From: Apis mellifera
Taxonomy: Eukaryota > Arthropoda > Insecta > Hymenoptera > Apidae
NCBI RefSeq assembly: GCF_003254395.2
Contig: NC_037638.1
Coordinates: 27,563,649-27,627,648 of the forward strand
Reading direction: 5' to 3'
DNA: 64,000 nt
The notes beneath the pieces are model-generated. The model was given only the letters and a program-made list of their open reading frames with translations, ran no database searches and was not told the DNA's origin. Of the stretch, positions 10,801 to 23,086 are shown one piece after another (positions within the stretch are counted from its first letter, which is position 1; each line of letters begins with the position of its first letter). A program made the position numbers and the translations under genes.

Positions 10801-11693
10801 TTACGTATCACTTTTTCCAAGAAACACGTACTACAATTTTTCTTGATATTATTATGCGATTTTAAATAAATCATAAAATTAAATAACAAAAATTGATCAT
10901 TGTTTATTTTTAGAATAGCAGAGAAATATCTAGCATTGTTATTATATATGTATATGTATCTATATTTCGTTTCCTTTCTTTTTTATTTTTTTATGTTTTT
11001 CACCGATGATTTAGTCGCGATTTCAACTTTCATTATCATATTATGCGAACTCTCTCTTTTAATGGTGTTTCAAAAATGATAAGTGTTGTTTTTAAATTAT
11101 AATTCATTTATCATTCCATTTTTTTTTTATAAGTATTCATTTAAATTATTAAACATCTGTTAGTTTTATTCGTAGATGATTCGAATTGTATATTACGTAA
11201 TTAACATTTCGATTAACACTTCGATCATTTATTCCTTCGAATACTCGAGCGAGTATCGTTTTATTTGATAAAAACAAAAATTACGAAGAACTTATTCTCC
11301 ATCGTATTGCGCAAAATATTATATTGTTGCATAATTTTATAGTTTATATCGGCAAATGTATTGAATATTGGTTACAAATTTATCCTCTTTTATTTATTTT
11401 TTTTCCTTTTTTTTTTCGAGGAAATAAATATTTTTTCGAAGAAAGAAGCAACAAAGTAGGTTTCTTTGTTGATATTAACAAGCACAGAATGATCGTGCGA
11501 CCCGAGGAAGATACAGCTTGACCTCGTGAACATTTTTCTCTAACATGAAATTCATGGTAGGAGAATAACTTTTATCGTAAATTTTATTTCTCTTTTCATT
11601 AAACTATGCCAGGTCAAGGTTAATTTGTATTTTTATGTTTACCATTTAACGTTCTTTCTTCCTCAATGCTTAGTTTCTAACTGATCGTTCATC
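7801..11693. other. Gene-free region with two low-AT islands
   Basis: No coding gene is supported. Two islands stand out from the AT-rich flanks because of balanced composition without low complexity: about 7820-8120 and about 9230-9430. They look like candidate conserved non-coding or regulatory DNA. The rest is AT-rich, with an AG run near 10284-10296 and only short ORFs of no recognisable family. Confidence 0.4.
9283..9324. promoter_or_regulatory. Cluster of three ACGTCA (CRE half) sites
   Basis: ACGTCA occurs at 9283-9288, 9294-9299 and 9319-9324. Each is the complement of the TGACGT half-site bound by CREB/ATF-type bZIP factors. Three copies lie within 42 bases of a compositionally distinct island. 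Binding is inferred from motif knowledge only. Confidence 0.3.
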
Positions 11694-13242
11694 ATGAAGG
11701 AAGTCGGGATCAGTAGAGTGAATAAGGGTGAGTTTATTTTATACGTACGATACATGTAGATATAAATTTCCTAGTACACGCAAAACGTAATATTTTATAC
11801 ATCCCGCGTTTTTCTTTTCTTATTAAATAATTCTCATTTCACATTTTTGAAAAATGAAAATATTTATAAAAAATTACTGGAATATCTTTATTATTTTCAA
11901 TTATTTTTGAACAAGTCATAATATGCAATATGTGCGTATAAGACGATTTTAGATTTTAGAATTTAAAAGTTTCATTTCAACTTCAGTTCAAGTTGATAAA
12001 TTTGAAAGAAAAAAATATAACTTTATTCTTCGTCAAAAGTGTATCAAAATTATAAAGCCTTTTGATTTTCTAATGAGTTATTTATAAGATGAAAAGAAAA
12101 GTGTAAAAAAGTAGTGATGAATATTATCATATAATTAATTATCAAGTAACTTGAACAAAATAACTCCAATTTTCCATCGTTTTATTTCGGTTATCGTAGA
12201 ACTCATAAGCATGGAAGAAGGACTGATCGGGAATGGGAAAACTTCGTGCATGAAGTACATCGAAATGAATAATACTTTAAAACGAATAATAGAATGCGTA
12301 AAATTAATTCTCTTATTGGAAATGCTGCTTTGCATCGGATGGGGTTGTTACACGATGTGGCAAAATTGTCACATCGAATCGATGGAAGTAAAGGGTATAA
12401 ATAATAATATTCCAGAAACAGAATTGGAAAATCTGTTTACTCCTACCCCGTGTGATAAATGTACGATAAACGCGGTTGAACGACACAATAAATCGAACGA
12501 TATCTTAACGAAAAATATATTAAAACCGACGGAGATTTCGAAGATCGATAACGAAACCGATGCGAATATCAATGCAATGAAAGATAATTTGCAAAAGGTG
12601 GAAGATGACTTATTGTTGGTGATAAATAACGATAAGAAGAACGCGTTAGAAGATGCTGAATCTTTCGTTGAATCGATCGAACATGATAATTTAAATTCAA
12701 AGGAATTTAAAGAAAATTTAAAAATCGACGAATCGACAAAATATGACAAAGATTCACGGACGAACGAATCGTCGGAAAGAAGCGAGACAGAAATATCGCA
12801 ACAGGAACAAAGGAATTTAGAAAATTATTCGATTATCTTGTTGATCTTGGAGAATGCTCTGAGAAATACGTCAGCCTCGGACAGTTCTTCTACCGAGAAC
12901 AAGTTGCCAGATTTTAAGATACACGACGAGTGGTTAAACGAAGAATTTACAGACGAAAGTGGAAAAGCTTTTACATCGGAATCACGCATGGATGCTGATA
13001 ATACGGGAGAAATGTCGGAAGAAAGGATAATTTTCGCCGAAAATCCTTACAGTAACAAAGATGTAAATCAAAACGATGAATGGAATCGACGAAAAATAGT
13101 TTCTGATTTAATGGAAAGCGACGATAATGATGCGAACGAAGGATTTAACGAAAAAAAAAACACTTCGGACAGTACAAATATATCAGATTTATCCAATTCG
13201 CCTTATATATATGATCCGAATTATTTATATTATACATATTAG
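11694..13242 (+). CDS. Acidic single-pass membrane protein, unknown
   Basis: There are two exons, 11694-11727 and 12200-13242, joined in phase 1 by GTGAGT and a pyrimidine-rich acceptor ending TCGTAG; they encode 358 residues. Alternatively, translation could start at the in-frame ATG at 12211. A charged N-terminus is followed by one membrane segment at about residues 44-65, flanked by Lys-Arg before and Cys-Tyr-Thr-Met-Trp at its end. A CxxC pair follows near residue 100. The long remainder is rich in Asp, Glu, Asn, Ser and Lys with little predicted structure, several N-x-S/T sites and a tyrosine-rich C-terminus. A single 1-kb open frame in such AT-rich DNA supports a real gene. I do not recognise the family. 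It may be specific to bees or Hymenoptera. Topology and function are not determined. Confidence 0.72.
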
Positions 13243-13415
13243 ATTATAAATACGTAAAAAAGATTTCCATCGAGAGATTTAAACATTCCACTAAAAAGAA
13301 TAGATGATTTTTAGGTAGGTATTTGTAAAGGTAATTGAAAATTTTTATAATATATCTTTTATTGTGTAATTACAGATTGAGAACATCTAGAGAATATATT
13401 CTTGTTCTACGTATA

Positions 13416-13421
13416 AATAAA
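13416..13421 (+). promoter_or_regulatory. Possible polyadenylation signal AATAAA
   Basis: AATAAA lies about 175 bases after the stop of the acidic membrane-protein gene. A second copy is at 13568-13573, followed by a TG/GT-rich stretch. Either could serve as the 3' end signal. Confidence 0.4.
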
Positions 13422-13579
13422 AACCGCAGGAGAGGAGATACATCTGGACGACTAGAAGAAGAAAAATACGGCCATTAAACATCGTACTTGGTGTATGTAA
13501 ATACGAAAAGATGAATTTAATTATAAATATATAAGTTTAAAATTATCGGGAATACATAAACGTGAGCAATAAATATGGA

Positions 13580-16500
13580 ATGAAGAAAGAATAACTTGTA
13601 TGGTTATTATTATTGTACGTATTTACGACTATATTGCGAATGAAATCTTTTTTTTATTTGTAAACGTAAGAATCATCTTTTCCGATGAAAAATTCGTTAA
13701 AAAATTTCTATAAGAAATTTTTCGCCATACTTTTATACCACTCTATTTTCTCTATTATACGCATACCTTATTAACAGTGTTATTATATATCGTATTGTAA
13801 AAAAAAAATGATTACGATTGTAAGGAATCATTAATAAAAAAAATAAAACGATAGATTAAAGGAATATCAAAAATTTGAAAAAAGCAATCAAATATTAATT
13901 TATTTCCGTATATATTTTATAATTGATCGTGTAATTCAAATAATTTATTAATGTGAACAATAAAATATTGTAAGAAAAAGAAAGAAATATTTATTTCCAA
14001 TAGTTGTTCATTAATTTTATTTCTTCTATATTTAACTATGTATATAATATATCGTACATTGAACATATTTATAAAGATTACAAGCAAAGATTGACAAACT
14101 CGTGTCATAGAAAAATTAATGCATCATTGGCACTGCGCATGGGCCTTGAACTTATTTATGCTAATATATAACGATTTACACCACAGTTAGTCTGATAACG
14201 TTTCCATTCGTCAACTAATAGGCAATTACAATTAGTCGGTCTGCGATTACAAACTCGTGAAGTAGGTCACTCTTACTCCATGTTTCCGAAGAAGATCTTT
14301 ATCAGAGAACGCACATAACCCTTACAACTTTTTACGATATGCTATAAATTCAATAGCTAATTTTGCCAGGGATATCTAAATTCAATCTTTAATTAAACGA
14401 TTCCTATTTTCTTAATTTCTCATTACACGATCGTAATGAGTTTCGTTTTTTGATTTACTCGTTCGAATAAGCATGTTACGGAATAACAATGACAGTTACG
14501 GAATGCAAAATAAAATATCCAATATAAAATATTTCGAAAAAGATAAAAGATTTATACATCAATTTAATCAAATCAAATAAATTAGATTTCGAGTATTATA
14601 TTACAGAGAACTATATCGAAACGCTTGGGAATTATAGTTCGTTAATGATTTTGCTATTTTTATAAATTCCAAAGGTTAACATATTCTTTAAAACGCGATA
14701 TGCGACAGCTAGAGGCATGCGAGAATCCAAAAATTCAGTTCAGAATCGGAACGCGCGAAGAATTCATCCGAGGATCGACTTCTCCAAACTATCTCCTCAT
14801 TATTCTTTTAATTTTGTGGACGAGTATAATCCCAAATCTTATTCAATCCCTTAAATTTCTGATATTTCCAAAAATCCCAAAGTTTCTCTTTGGAATCCCG
14901 AAATATTCGAACTACGGGATACTTTTGAAACCTTCTTCCAAATTGCCAAGCATTCAATGTTTTCGATTTCTTCTCGCGTATCTCTAGTAACAAATAAAAG
15001 AGTAGAATTTTATACATTTATACAAAGAAGAAGCTTTTCAGTCGAAATAACGAATCATACTTACTGCTATTGAAATAATGAAATTTTTGAAATTATAATT
15101 CCAATGAAAAGAAATTTTGTTCGGTAAAAAGTTAAAAGATAATATCGTATTTGTTCGTTATTTAATTTCATCCATGTTTTTATTAATTTACGTAAATTAC
15201 TACTTCACTTTTTGATTTCGATAAATATCTAAAGATAATTCCTGAAAGATAATTCCATCAAATTTTAATGTACGTGTATTAGCATCATTAATATAACGGT
15301 ATAAACTAGATTGAAATCAATTCTCTTATACACGTCGGAATAGGTAGCGGGTAATTGTTATTTTAAAACCTGTACATGTTCAATAAGACGAACCACGTGA
15401 ATATTCACGATCTACTTTCGTTAATTTCTTTTTCTTTCCTCGAACGGACGAGAAAAATCCTACTGTTACGAAATCTTCGTGATATGTCGACAGTTTGTTT
15501 GTAATTGATGCGTCAAGCTTAATACGATAAAGCCTAGCGTGTTGGAAGACACTCTTCTGTAAATTCTATAATGTAATGGAAACAACGATATAAATTTCTC
15601 AGCTTTCGTGTTTTATTTATACATCAATCTTATCGATGAAACGTATTCATACAATTATAAATTGCGAGTAATTGAACGAGTTTTCCGAACAGAAGAGTTC
15701 AATAAAATGCTTCACCATTTCGAGTAAATTTTTCTCCCTTTTACAAACGTTATAGCATTTATGATTTTTGTTAACTATTTAAACGATAATTACAAAGCAG
15801 ATTTTATGCACAAAGATTACGCAGAGAATTTTAGAATTTTCATGTATATGATTGTAAAATAGAATCCGAAATTTTTTGCAAATGTATTTCATGAATTTAT
15901 CAAGTTGATAAACTGGGCGAGATATTCATTTCAAGTCGAACTTGGTCATCGATTCTTTTTTATTTCTAGTAAAAAATTTTAAATACATTATGAATCGATA
16001 TGATTAAACACAAATTAGTGAGAGAACATTGTGACGAGATAATAACGCGTGCAAAAAGCAAACATTCTTCGAAAATTATTTCATAAAACACTGATAAATT
16101 AATTACGAAAGCTACATGTTCAAACATACATGATAGGTATTATGATAGGTTTTTTAACAGGTAATTGAAGTTTTTACTAATTTTTTAATTATTGGATATA
16201 TCGCATACTTTAAGCGTGATTTAATCATATTTTTTTAAAAATTAGTTCTAACTAATTTGTGTTCGATGAAACTTGATTTTCCAATAGATAGTAGAGTTAT
16301 TTGACCGATAAAGTTTCGTGACTGTGTAAAACGAAACATGATTTTTCGTGCACGAGTTGTTGGAATAGAGATGAACTTTGTGATTTTTTTTCACTTTCAT
16401 GTACAGTTTGATTTTGTGATTTTATTTTTATGTTCATGTACAATTTGATTAAATTAAACTTTAGTACTAGATTATTCGAATAATATTTGTCAAACATAAG

Positions 16501-17789
16501 TAATTCTATCCATTAGTTTTGTAATTTGTAATAAAGATATATTATTTTTTATTTTAGAAAAAGAGAAGATATATCAGTTATATTACGCGAGTTTTATGTA
16601 AAATGATTTCATGGTTACTTGAATTGCTGGAATATCATTTCGATCAGAGAAAAATTGGACGAAAAGAGATTTGGTTGGAAAAAACTACGACTTACAGACG
16701 TAGCATTGCAAAAGTAGTACGAAATTCATCAGTTTTCGAAAAATATTGTTAAATTTTTATCTATTCGAAGATAAAGTAAGACGAAAAAGACACGTACAAA
16801 AGATAAATTCCTTGCTTCAAACGAATTCTTGAATATTTTGCATTTATTATATAATCTTGATCGAAACATCGAACATAAAATTAATCAAAAATATTTTTCA
16901 CAAAGTACGTATAAATGTAACGATGTAAATATTTTAAGGGATGAAGCGTGATTAGATTAGATTTACAACGATTAAGAGAGTTTTATTCGCTTAAGAATAA
17001 ATATCTCTCATATTATAAGAATGATGATATACATTTAAAAAGTATCTTTTAAATGTAAAAATGTAGAAAATATTTGTAAAAAAAATTTTTTTATTCGGAA
17101 AATTGATACGATATAACGATAAATATTGTTTCGCATAAGCGTGAAAATAAAATATGGCGTGACAATGTTAAAGTTAAGATACTTTGTTCCAGCACGGAAC
17201 TGTTTTTTTTTCGAGCTGAGAACTCCTACTACGATCGAAACTTAAAGGAACTGTTTTAAACACACCTCGGACTCTTTGTTCGAGGTGGTGGTAAGAAACT
17301 ACGTTTTGGTAGAATACTTTCCGCTTTGGTGGTGGTGGCAGCACGTAGGATATACAGGGTGGGGGTGTACCAAAGGCTTAAAAGGCTCCCCAACGTCCTT
17401 GTAACACGCAGTTCTAGAATAGAACATAATAGTATTCCCTTCAAATAAAAATTAGTGCGTCCAAATTTTTCTTCGACTAAATCTTCTAGATTTAATATTC
17501 GATCGCCGTTGCTTGTAACGATAATAATCGCGTTATTAATTTAAATATTGGTGCAAATACATCGAGATATACGGTATAAAAACTCGTGAGAAGAAACTTC
17601 ATTGCAACGCAAAGAAAATTGATACTCTTTGAAGTGAAGAAAAGCGAGTGATTTTCATCTCGAAAATTTTATCGCTTAAAATTTTATATCCGGATTCAGT
17701 GATCGATGAATCAACTGTGCGGTTAATCTCTTTCTATCTTCACCGATTTTAAATATATATATATATATCGTAGTTGCAACAAGTAGAAA
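13580..17789. other. AT-rich intergenic region
   Basis: No gene can be supported. A lower-AT block at about 14110-14300 resembles a conserved non-coding element. A stretch at 14826-14905 repeats the word AATCCC four times at irregular spacing. A G-rich block lies at 17260-17420. A TA run at 17754-17768 lies just upstream of the next gene. The remaining ORFs are short and of unusual composition. Confidence 0.4.
17260..17420. other. G-rich island upstream of the EB-module gene
   Basis: This block is far richer in G than its surroundings. It contains a perfect 7-bp stem hairpin (CACCTCG...CGAGGTG, 17264-17288), three or four GGT repeats near 17330, and TATACAGGGTGGGGGTGTAC near 17351. It lies ~370 bp upstream of the start codon of the next gene. 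It may be promoter-proximal control DNA or a remnant of a mobile element end; neither can be shown. Confidence 0.3.
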
Positions 17790-19618
17790 ATGAAGAAGAC
17801 GAGAAGTTTTCAAATGTTTGCAACGTTCCTTTTATTGGTGTTCTTCGTATCGCCATCTTCCACTTGGGCTCTTACGACTTTCGGCAAAACCAACCCTCAA
17901 ACCTCGAATCAAAATTCTCATCCATCGCCTACGCCAGGTTCGTCCGATTCCTATTTTCAAAAGCTCGTCACATCGCGTCCGTAATTAACGATCGATCTTT
18001 CGGATTCGTTGATCCTTATTGATTTTTATCACGCGTTTTCGTATTATCGAGTAAAACAAGATTATACGATAACAAATTTTTGATTAATGCTGACGTAAAT
18101 TTAGTTGGGAGAGCACGGGAATGTAAGTTGGAGTCTGATTGCGCTGGAATTCAAAATACGACATGTATAGCGGATTCTCGAGACGGAAGGACGCGTTGCC
18201 TTTGCGGAGATTATTCCGCGCCTCTTAACGGCGCGTGTATTAACAAATTCAAAGGTAATAATTTTAAATATAACTTTAACAATCTATCATTTTTATGCCG
18301 AATATAATATATAATTTAAATATAATTACATAATAGTTATATTATAAATTTCGATATATCCATATATCGAAGATATAGGAGAGTATTTGGAAGAAATATC
18401 GAATATAATCTCCATTTTTGAAGAAACAAATTGAACAGAACATGAAGAAACTGTACTATCATTTGCATATACTTTCGTGCTCTATTGCAATATGTATTGG
18501 TACCAGCACTGTGGTTATCTATGCAAATTGAAAACCTTTGCGAATATCATTTCAGTTTATCACATACACCGCTACCAATTTGATTTTCTTACATATGTAA
18601 CTTTCGTTATTTTACAATGCAAACATGAAAATAGACACATCTTTTTGCAAAAATCCAAGTAAAGGTTAAATATTCTGCAGTAAATTCGAAAAACAAAAAT
18701 AATTTGAAAATTTTCCTAACTTAAGTTAAAAATAATTGGTATTCTTCTGTTAACAATTTTAGATATCAGATAAAATTGTCACGTAATTTTGTTACAAAGG
18801 TTAAAAATTGATCGATGTTGAGAATATTATGTATTATATTTGTGTGAAATTGCGTGTTACCGTCGAGTTAAAACGCATCGAGCTTTTATGCCAATTTGGT
18901 ACGGTATATTTGCTATATAACGATGTATTAAGAACTGATATAAATTCGATTTTAATCGGCAAGCATACACAAGATTTGATTATCAAAATAATAATATTAT
19001 ATAAAACGTAATAGATAATTTTATCTACATTTGTACAATAACTTTTTTAATAATTTAAGTAAAAATTTTAAATTTACTTATACTTGTAAAAGCTAAAATT
19101 TGAGATGACGTTCGTATATTTTTTTCTTTGATAAAGACATAAAGAAGTTTAATCTTCGAATTGTTTTCGTCGTTATCCTTAAAGTGTTTTATATTAAGAA
19201 AATATATTTCTGTTGTAGCGTTACATTTTTCATGTAACAATGATTCTGAATGCACAAGCGGGGCACATTGCGTACAATTAAACGTTACCTTGGGAAAACG
19301 TTGCTATTGTCAAGAAGGATATTATGAAGAAAGTCCCTTACTTTGCAGTGGTATGTCATTTCTTTTTGTTTCATTTTTTATCGCAATCAAGTTCTAATTT
19401 ATTTATCTTTTAATTTTTTTTTTACGTGTAATAATTTTCTTTTTAATATAAATAAGTTTAAATACACAAGTATATCGTGAATATATGTGTGAATAGTAAA
19501 AGTTTTTAATTACGGTTTAAATATTTTTTTCACAGGTGGTACATCTGTTCTTGCATTTCACACGCTATATCTCTTAATTAGTTTAATTATTGTAAAACAT
19601 AATTTTAGTTTCATATAA
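17790..19618 (+). CDS. Secreted protein with two EB/EGF-like modules, likely GPI-anchored
   Basis: The four exons 17790-17937, 18105-18254, 19219-19350 and 19536-19618 are all joined in phase 1 with GT..AG ends, giving 170 residues. Residues 1-27 form a signal peptide (basic start, Phe/Leu/Val core, Ser-Thr-Trp-Ala end). A Ser/Pro/Asn-rich linker follows. Module 1 has cysteines at 56, 62, 70, 81, 83 and 94; module 2 at 105, 111, 117, 128, 130 and 142. In each, the fourth and fifth are separated by one residue, as in EB/EGF-like folds. Potential N-glycosylation sites are at N67, N107 and N121. A Ser-Gly-Gly stretch (143-145) and a hydrophobic C-terminus (about 148-164) fit a GPI-attachment signal, though a tail anchor is possible. 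One module per exon with matching phase 1 supports the model. Function is unknown. Confidence 0.82.
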
Positions 19619-21290
19619 GTATCATTTACAATTGAAATATATTATTTTAAATGAATGTAAAAAAATTGTATTAACTTTAAAATTATGTATAGTCAATTTT
19701 TAAATTTTCAAAAAATCACCAAAAAAATATGATATTGTACAAAAAAGAAAAATATATGTTTGGTATATTTTACGCGAGGATACGTATTTTAATTATCACT
19801 CAGAAGAAAGCTAAAATGCTCAAGTTATGCGCAAAAAATATTTATAATTCGATAACTTTTCATATTTTTTATATCTCTTATATCTAAATTCTAATCAATT
19901 GCCCGAACATATCTATAATCTAATTTGTCTAATCTTTTCAAACTTGCAATTTTTTTTATTTCAAATAATATGATTTCTTTTGTACGATATAAATAATTAC
20001 AACTTATACTGTTTTATATGATAAAAAAACTATAAAAAAAGAAACTAAAAATTAGTACATTTGTTCTAGATACTTTTGAATTATATATTTTATTCTACAG
20101 CGAAGAATTTAATGTACTGTCAAATTGTCTATTCCGAAATTGACATAATAAAAATGTTAATACCTCGTAATTCATATATGAATATAAATATATAACGAAA
20201 TTTTTACGAATAATTTTCTCTTAAAACAATAGGTTCTTACAAAATATTTCCATACACTTGTAATTTTAATCTGTAATCTATATTATACATCTTATTATTG
20301 ATTCTTGTGTTTCTAAATATTTATATGAATTATAATATATATTTACGACTTTACAATAAGCAATAGATTGTTAGTATTATATAGGTTATTATAAAAGAAT
20401 AGAAAATTCACAAAACATCTGTTTTAGATCTGTTTTAGAACAATATTCCTAAGAATTTTAAAATCTATATTCCAAATTTTGTCGACCAATTTTCAATTAT
20501 AATAAAAAAATAATAATTTAAAAAATTAATAAAATTTTATGAAATATTAAAATATGTATATTATAATTCTTTAATACAATTTCATTTGAACTGGAAATCA
20601 TATTAGAAACTTTTATAATGTTTCTATGATATAATTATATCATAGTTGTCAATTATTTTTTTCTTTTTAATTTTCTCTTCTTTTGTTTATCAATATTTCT
20701 AACTCTTGAAATTATAAAATATATGTGAAATTTTAATATTATTTCGATTTCGATACTATTACATCACAGTTTTATCGAGTAGAATAAAACATGTACGATT
20801 ATGAATTTTTAATTTGGCAAGCTTTATAAAATAATCTATTCGTTTAACAAATATATACATATATAGCATAGTGTAACTAGATATACAATACATATATATA
20901 TATATATATAAAGTTTGAACATGCCAATAAATGCCTTAAATATCAACAATTATTATATGAAATAAACTATAATAATAATTTATGTTAATGAGAATTTTTT
21001 TAAAATACGATTTAACAACAACATTTATTTCGATTATAATGCATAGTATTTTATAATATTTGTAAATTAACTTATTTTTATTTTTGAATTATACTGTATG
21101 TAAACGTATTATTAATATATACAAATATATTATGCACGAATAAACTTTTCTGTATTCTAAATACATGTACTATATAGTTATTATATATTATATACATTTC
21201 TTAATATTAATTATAGATTATGCAAGTCAATTATTAAAAGGAAAATAAATAGAAAACTTCATACATATATTTTATTAATCGAATCTTTTA
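19619..21290. other. Very AT-rich convergent spacer
   Basis: This stretch separates the convergent EB-module gene and the methyltransferase gene and probably holds both 3' untranslated regions. It is the most AT-rich part of the window, with a TA run at 20891-20910 and many A/T homopolymers. No ORF or repeat family was recognised. Confidence 0.4.
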
Positions 21291-22743
21291 TTATTTCTTT
21301 TGTAGAACTAATTGCGTTACAGTGTTTCCACTTTGTCCAGCAAAAATAAATGTATCTGCGGGAAGCACGTGTAAGATATCAAAATCTAAAATATTATAAA
21401 TTATATTAGCTATTGTTAATGTTATAACAAATATTATTATATAATAAAAAATGAATTAAAATAATATATTATATAATAAAAATGAATTAATATCAAAATT
21501 TATAGTATGTACAATGTTCTAAATAATAAATTATTCAAAAAACGCTATTTATTTTTGTACAATATATTTAATAATATTAAATATAATTGAAACATTTTTT
21601 TGATTATATGAAAATTTTTATATAAAATTATATAATTTATATTTTATATAAATTTTTATAAAAAATTTCAAATGTTTTCAATTATATTTTTCAATATATA
21701 TAACTTACAATCTTGAAAATGTTTTTGTATTTCTTCTTTAGTCCAATTACACGAAGTTAAAACTAAGTAACCAGAGGGCAATAAAATTTTGTATACATTT
21801 TCTATGTATTTTTGTCGTTTCGACGCTGGATCTTCCGGATTTAAACTGATGGCATCATAAGTTCCTTTATCGTGTATTAATTTAAAGTCTGTCGGTAAAT
21901 TCAAATCTTGAGAATTTAAAATATCGCAAACCTTTAACTCAATGTGTGACACATTATTTTCTTTCGATACTTCACGAGCTAAATCAACTGCTTTTTGCGA
22001 ATAATCTATACCCATCAATTTTTCAAAACCTTGTTTTGCAAGTTCAATTAATGTCATTCCATTTCCACATCCTATGTCAATTATTTTATCATTTTTATTA
22101 AGTTTTAATTCCGTGTTAATCCAACTGAAATATTAAAATATTTAAATATATAAAATATTTTTTAACAGAAAATGTATTCATATATTTATAAAAAAAAGTA
22201 TTTATATATATTCACAAAATAAATCGTATCACGCTAGTATTATATAATAATTAATTATATTAATTATTAAATATTTTATATAAGATTTTATTATAAATAT
22301 TTGTTATATAAAAATAAATTTAAACAAATTTATTTATTTGATTTGAAATACATAATTTGAAGACATTACCTTCTCGGTAGCCTCAAGATCATAATAACTA
22401 AAATTTACGAAAGATAGCACCACTAGTTTATGCGCGAGTTTATTGCTTGTGTTATGCACATCTATCTTTCGCGTTGTTACATAAATTTTTCGCGTATTAT
22501 CCGAATAACTTACCGTATGACTTTTAGTGTATTACTTTTACCAAACCATATTTCGCCTATATCTCCGTATTCCCTAAAATTATCAAGTTCTTCCGAGTAA
22601 ATCCTTTCCCAACTAAAACATAATCGTGTCATAAAGTAATGCTTATCGAGTGTTTCATATTTACGAATACGGTACGTATTTACTTACTAATCAAGTGTAC
22701 CTAAATCCGATGGTCCGAGTTCTTCGATATTTTGATCTGTCAT
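21291..22743 (-). CDS. EEF1AKMT2: EEF1A lysine methyltransferase 2 (METTL10 family)
   Basis: This is an S-adenosylmethionine-dependent, seven-beta-strand methyltransferase whose human relative trimethylates Lys318 of elongation factor eEF1A in the cytosol. In coding order the exons are 22743-22688, 22612-22514, 22124-21709 and 21385-21291. They join in phases 2, 2 and 1 with GTAAGT donors and TTAG, TCAG and TTAG acceptors, giving 221 residues, about the family length. The N-terminal WERIY segment begins at residue 20. SAM motif I is DIGCGNG (68-74), followed by the acidic ribose-binding D92 in GIDYS. The family block HDKGTYDAISLNP spans 136-148, and SCNWTKEE starts at 176. The C-terminus has the family's GxSGN element before QLVLQKK. 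The four exons, the motif order and the ending match METTL10 as I remember it, so the call is firm. Confidence 0.95.
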
Positions 22744-23086
22744 AATTTTACTTTAATTATATTTGAAAATTATAACTGAATTGTTTTATTTATTAAATAT
22801 ATTAAATTTTAGCTTCCTGATGTATTTTTATTAAATCACTTATTTATATTAAAAATGCCTTTCGAAAATTTTAACACTTGATGCGAAAAGTGTAATCACA
22901 TCATACGTATGAAACGTTATTAAACTGGCGTAGCGTAACCTCACTTTTGAACCTAACCTATATACATTTGGTATATTACATATATCCACTGTATAAGCGT
23001 GATTGTGCAGTAATTGTAATAGCTAAAATATTTCATATATACTATTATATTCGTTATTTTTTTCAAAAAGTGTTAATTTGTTAAAT
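22744..23086. promoter_or_regulatory. Shared divergent promoter region
   Basis: There are 343 bp between the start codons of the methyltransferase (-) and ferrochelatase (+). Both 5' untranslated regions and both promoters must lie here unless distal exons were missed. No TATA/initiator pair stands out. The sequence is AT-rich with a less AT-rich centre around 22870-22970, containing AACCTCAC and AACCTAACC words. A bidirectional promoter is inferred from spacing and orientation. Confidence 0.6.

Noticed and set aside
17754..17768. TA run taken as a TATA box for the EB-module gene
   Set aside because: It is a simple TA repeat in AT-rich DNA without an initiator at the right distance before the ATG at 17790.
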